From Deltaproteobacteria bacterium (GTDB lineage: Bacteria; Desulfobacterota; Deferrimicrobia; Deferrimicrobiales; Deferrimicrobiaceae), in the NCBI GenBank assembly GCA_003105225.1, contig PQAK01000048.1, positions 1 to 23,822 of the forward strand: a DNA stretch of 23,822 bases. The letters are read 5' to 3'. The notes beneath the pieces were generated by a model. The model searched no databases and was not told the DNA's origin. It worked only from the letters and a program-made list of their open reading frames with translations. A program made the position numbers and the translations under genes. The first letter of the stretch is position 1, and each line of letters opens with the position of its first letter. This document shows positions 23,530 to 23,822 of this stretch, in pieces.

Positions 23530-23822
23530 ATGCAGTATCGCGATGTTCCCTTGATCCGATTGTCCGACATCCAGTGGGAGATCCCGCGGACCGGCGGGAT
23601 GCGGGTCCCGGGCAGGATCTTCGCTTCCGAGGCGATGATGACGGACATCGTGCGGGACGAGGCCGTCCGGCAGGTGATGAACGTGGCGCACCTCCCCGGG
23701 ATCCTTCGATACAGCATCGGGATGCCCGACATCCACTGGGGGTACGGATTTCCCATCGGGGGAGTGGCGGCGATGGACCTCGAAGAGGGAGTGATCTCCC
23801 CCGGAGGCGTCGGCTACGACAT
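23530..23822 (+). CDS. rtcB: RNA-splicing ligase RtcB (5' part, cut by the window edge)
   Basis: This is the N-terminal 97 residues of RtcB, which joins 2',3'-cyclic-phosphate (or 3'-phosphate) and 5'-OH RNA ends with GTP and manganese. Diagnostic strings are MMTDIVRDEAVRQVMNVAHL, the GMPDIHWGYGFPIGGVAA block near residues 71-88 and SPGGVGYD at the edge, which continues into the metal-binding DxxCG motif beyond the window. GGGGAGGG lies seven bases before the ATG. The reading frame is open to the edge. The gene forms the usual archease-rtcB pair and is the last of a coupled run starting with the activase. Confidence 0.94.
   Translation, partial: MQYRDVPLIRLSDIQWEIPRTGGMRVPGRIFASEAMMTDIVRDEAVRQVMNVAHLPGILRYSIGMPDIHWGYGFPIGGVAAMDLEEGVISPGGVGYD

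Overview
The window is a dense, GC-rich bacterial chromosome segment with 23 protein-coding genes, very short gaps and many 1-4 bp start/stop overlaps. No rRNA, tRNA, insertion sequence or CRISPR array was seen. Gene content (LivKHMGF transporter, TatA/TatB-type proteins, MJ0042-finger/DUF3426 protein, PilT-like ATPase, BcrA/HgdC-type activase, archaeal-type early shikimate genes) suggests an anaerobic member of the former Deltaproteobacteria (Desulfuromonadota-like). That placement is inference; no 16S or ribosomal marker is present.

Layout. (1) 70-4697, plus strand: a complete five-gene ABC importer of the branched-chain amino acid (HAAT) family, with a strong hairpin between the binding-protein gene and the first permease. 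(2) 4719-6614, minus strand: a two-gene operon of an AhpD-like CxxC protein followed by a radical SAM protein with an N-terminal PqqD-like domain and an unusual Cys-rich C-terminus. (3) 6746-9641: an M17 leucyl aminopeptidase and a zinc-ribbon membrane protein, which overlaps tail-to-tail with a minus-strand TIGR04282-type transferase. (4) 9787-13163: long-form HisG, a DUF2400/TIGR02757 protein with no ordinary start codon and an endonuclease III-like C-terminus, and a PilT-type ATPase carrying an N-terminal MshEN domain. (5) 13204-15256: ADTH synthase and 3-dehydroquinate synthase II (first two steps of the archaeal-type route to dehydroquinate), then a small TatA. (6) 15290-17751, minus strand: a DUF3426 zinc-finger protein and a tatB-tatC pair. 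(7) 17752-17999: a divergent intergenic region with six consecutive inverted repeats, two of which are matched TATCC-N4-GGATR palindromes 21 bp apart. (8) 18000-23822, plus strand: a tightly coupled run of a double-domain acyl-CoA dehydratase activase, its HgdB-like partner, a metallophosphoesterase, archease and the start of rtcB.

The most interesting points are: the DUF2400 protein, whose Lys, LDTH and four-Cys motifs line up in order with the catalytic Lys, VDTH Asp and iron-sulfur loop of endonuclease III; the orphan radical SAM/AhpD pair; the hairpin-rich leader before the activase genes; and the coupling of an activase system to an RNA-repair pair (archease/RtcB).
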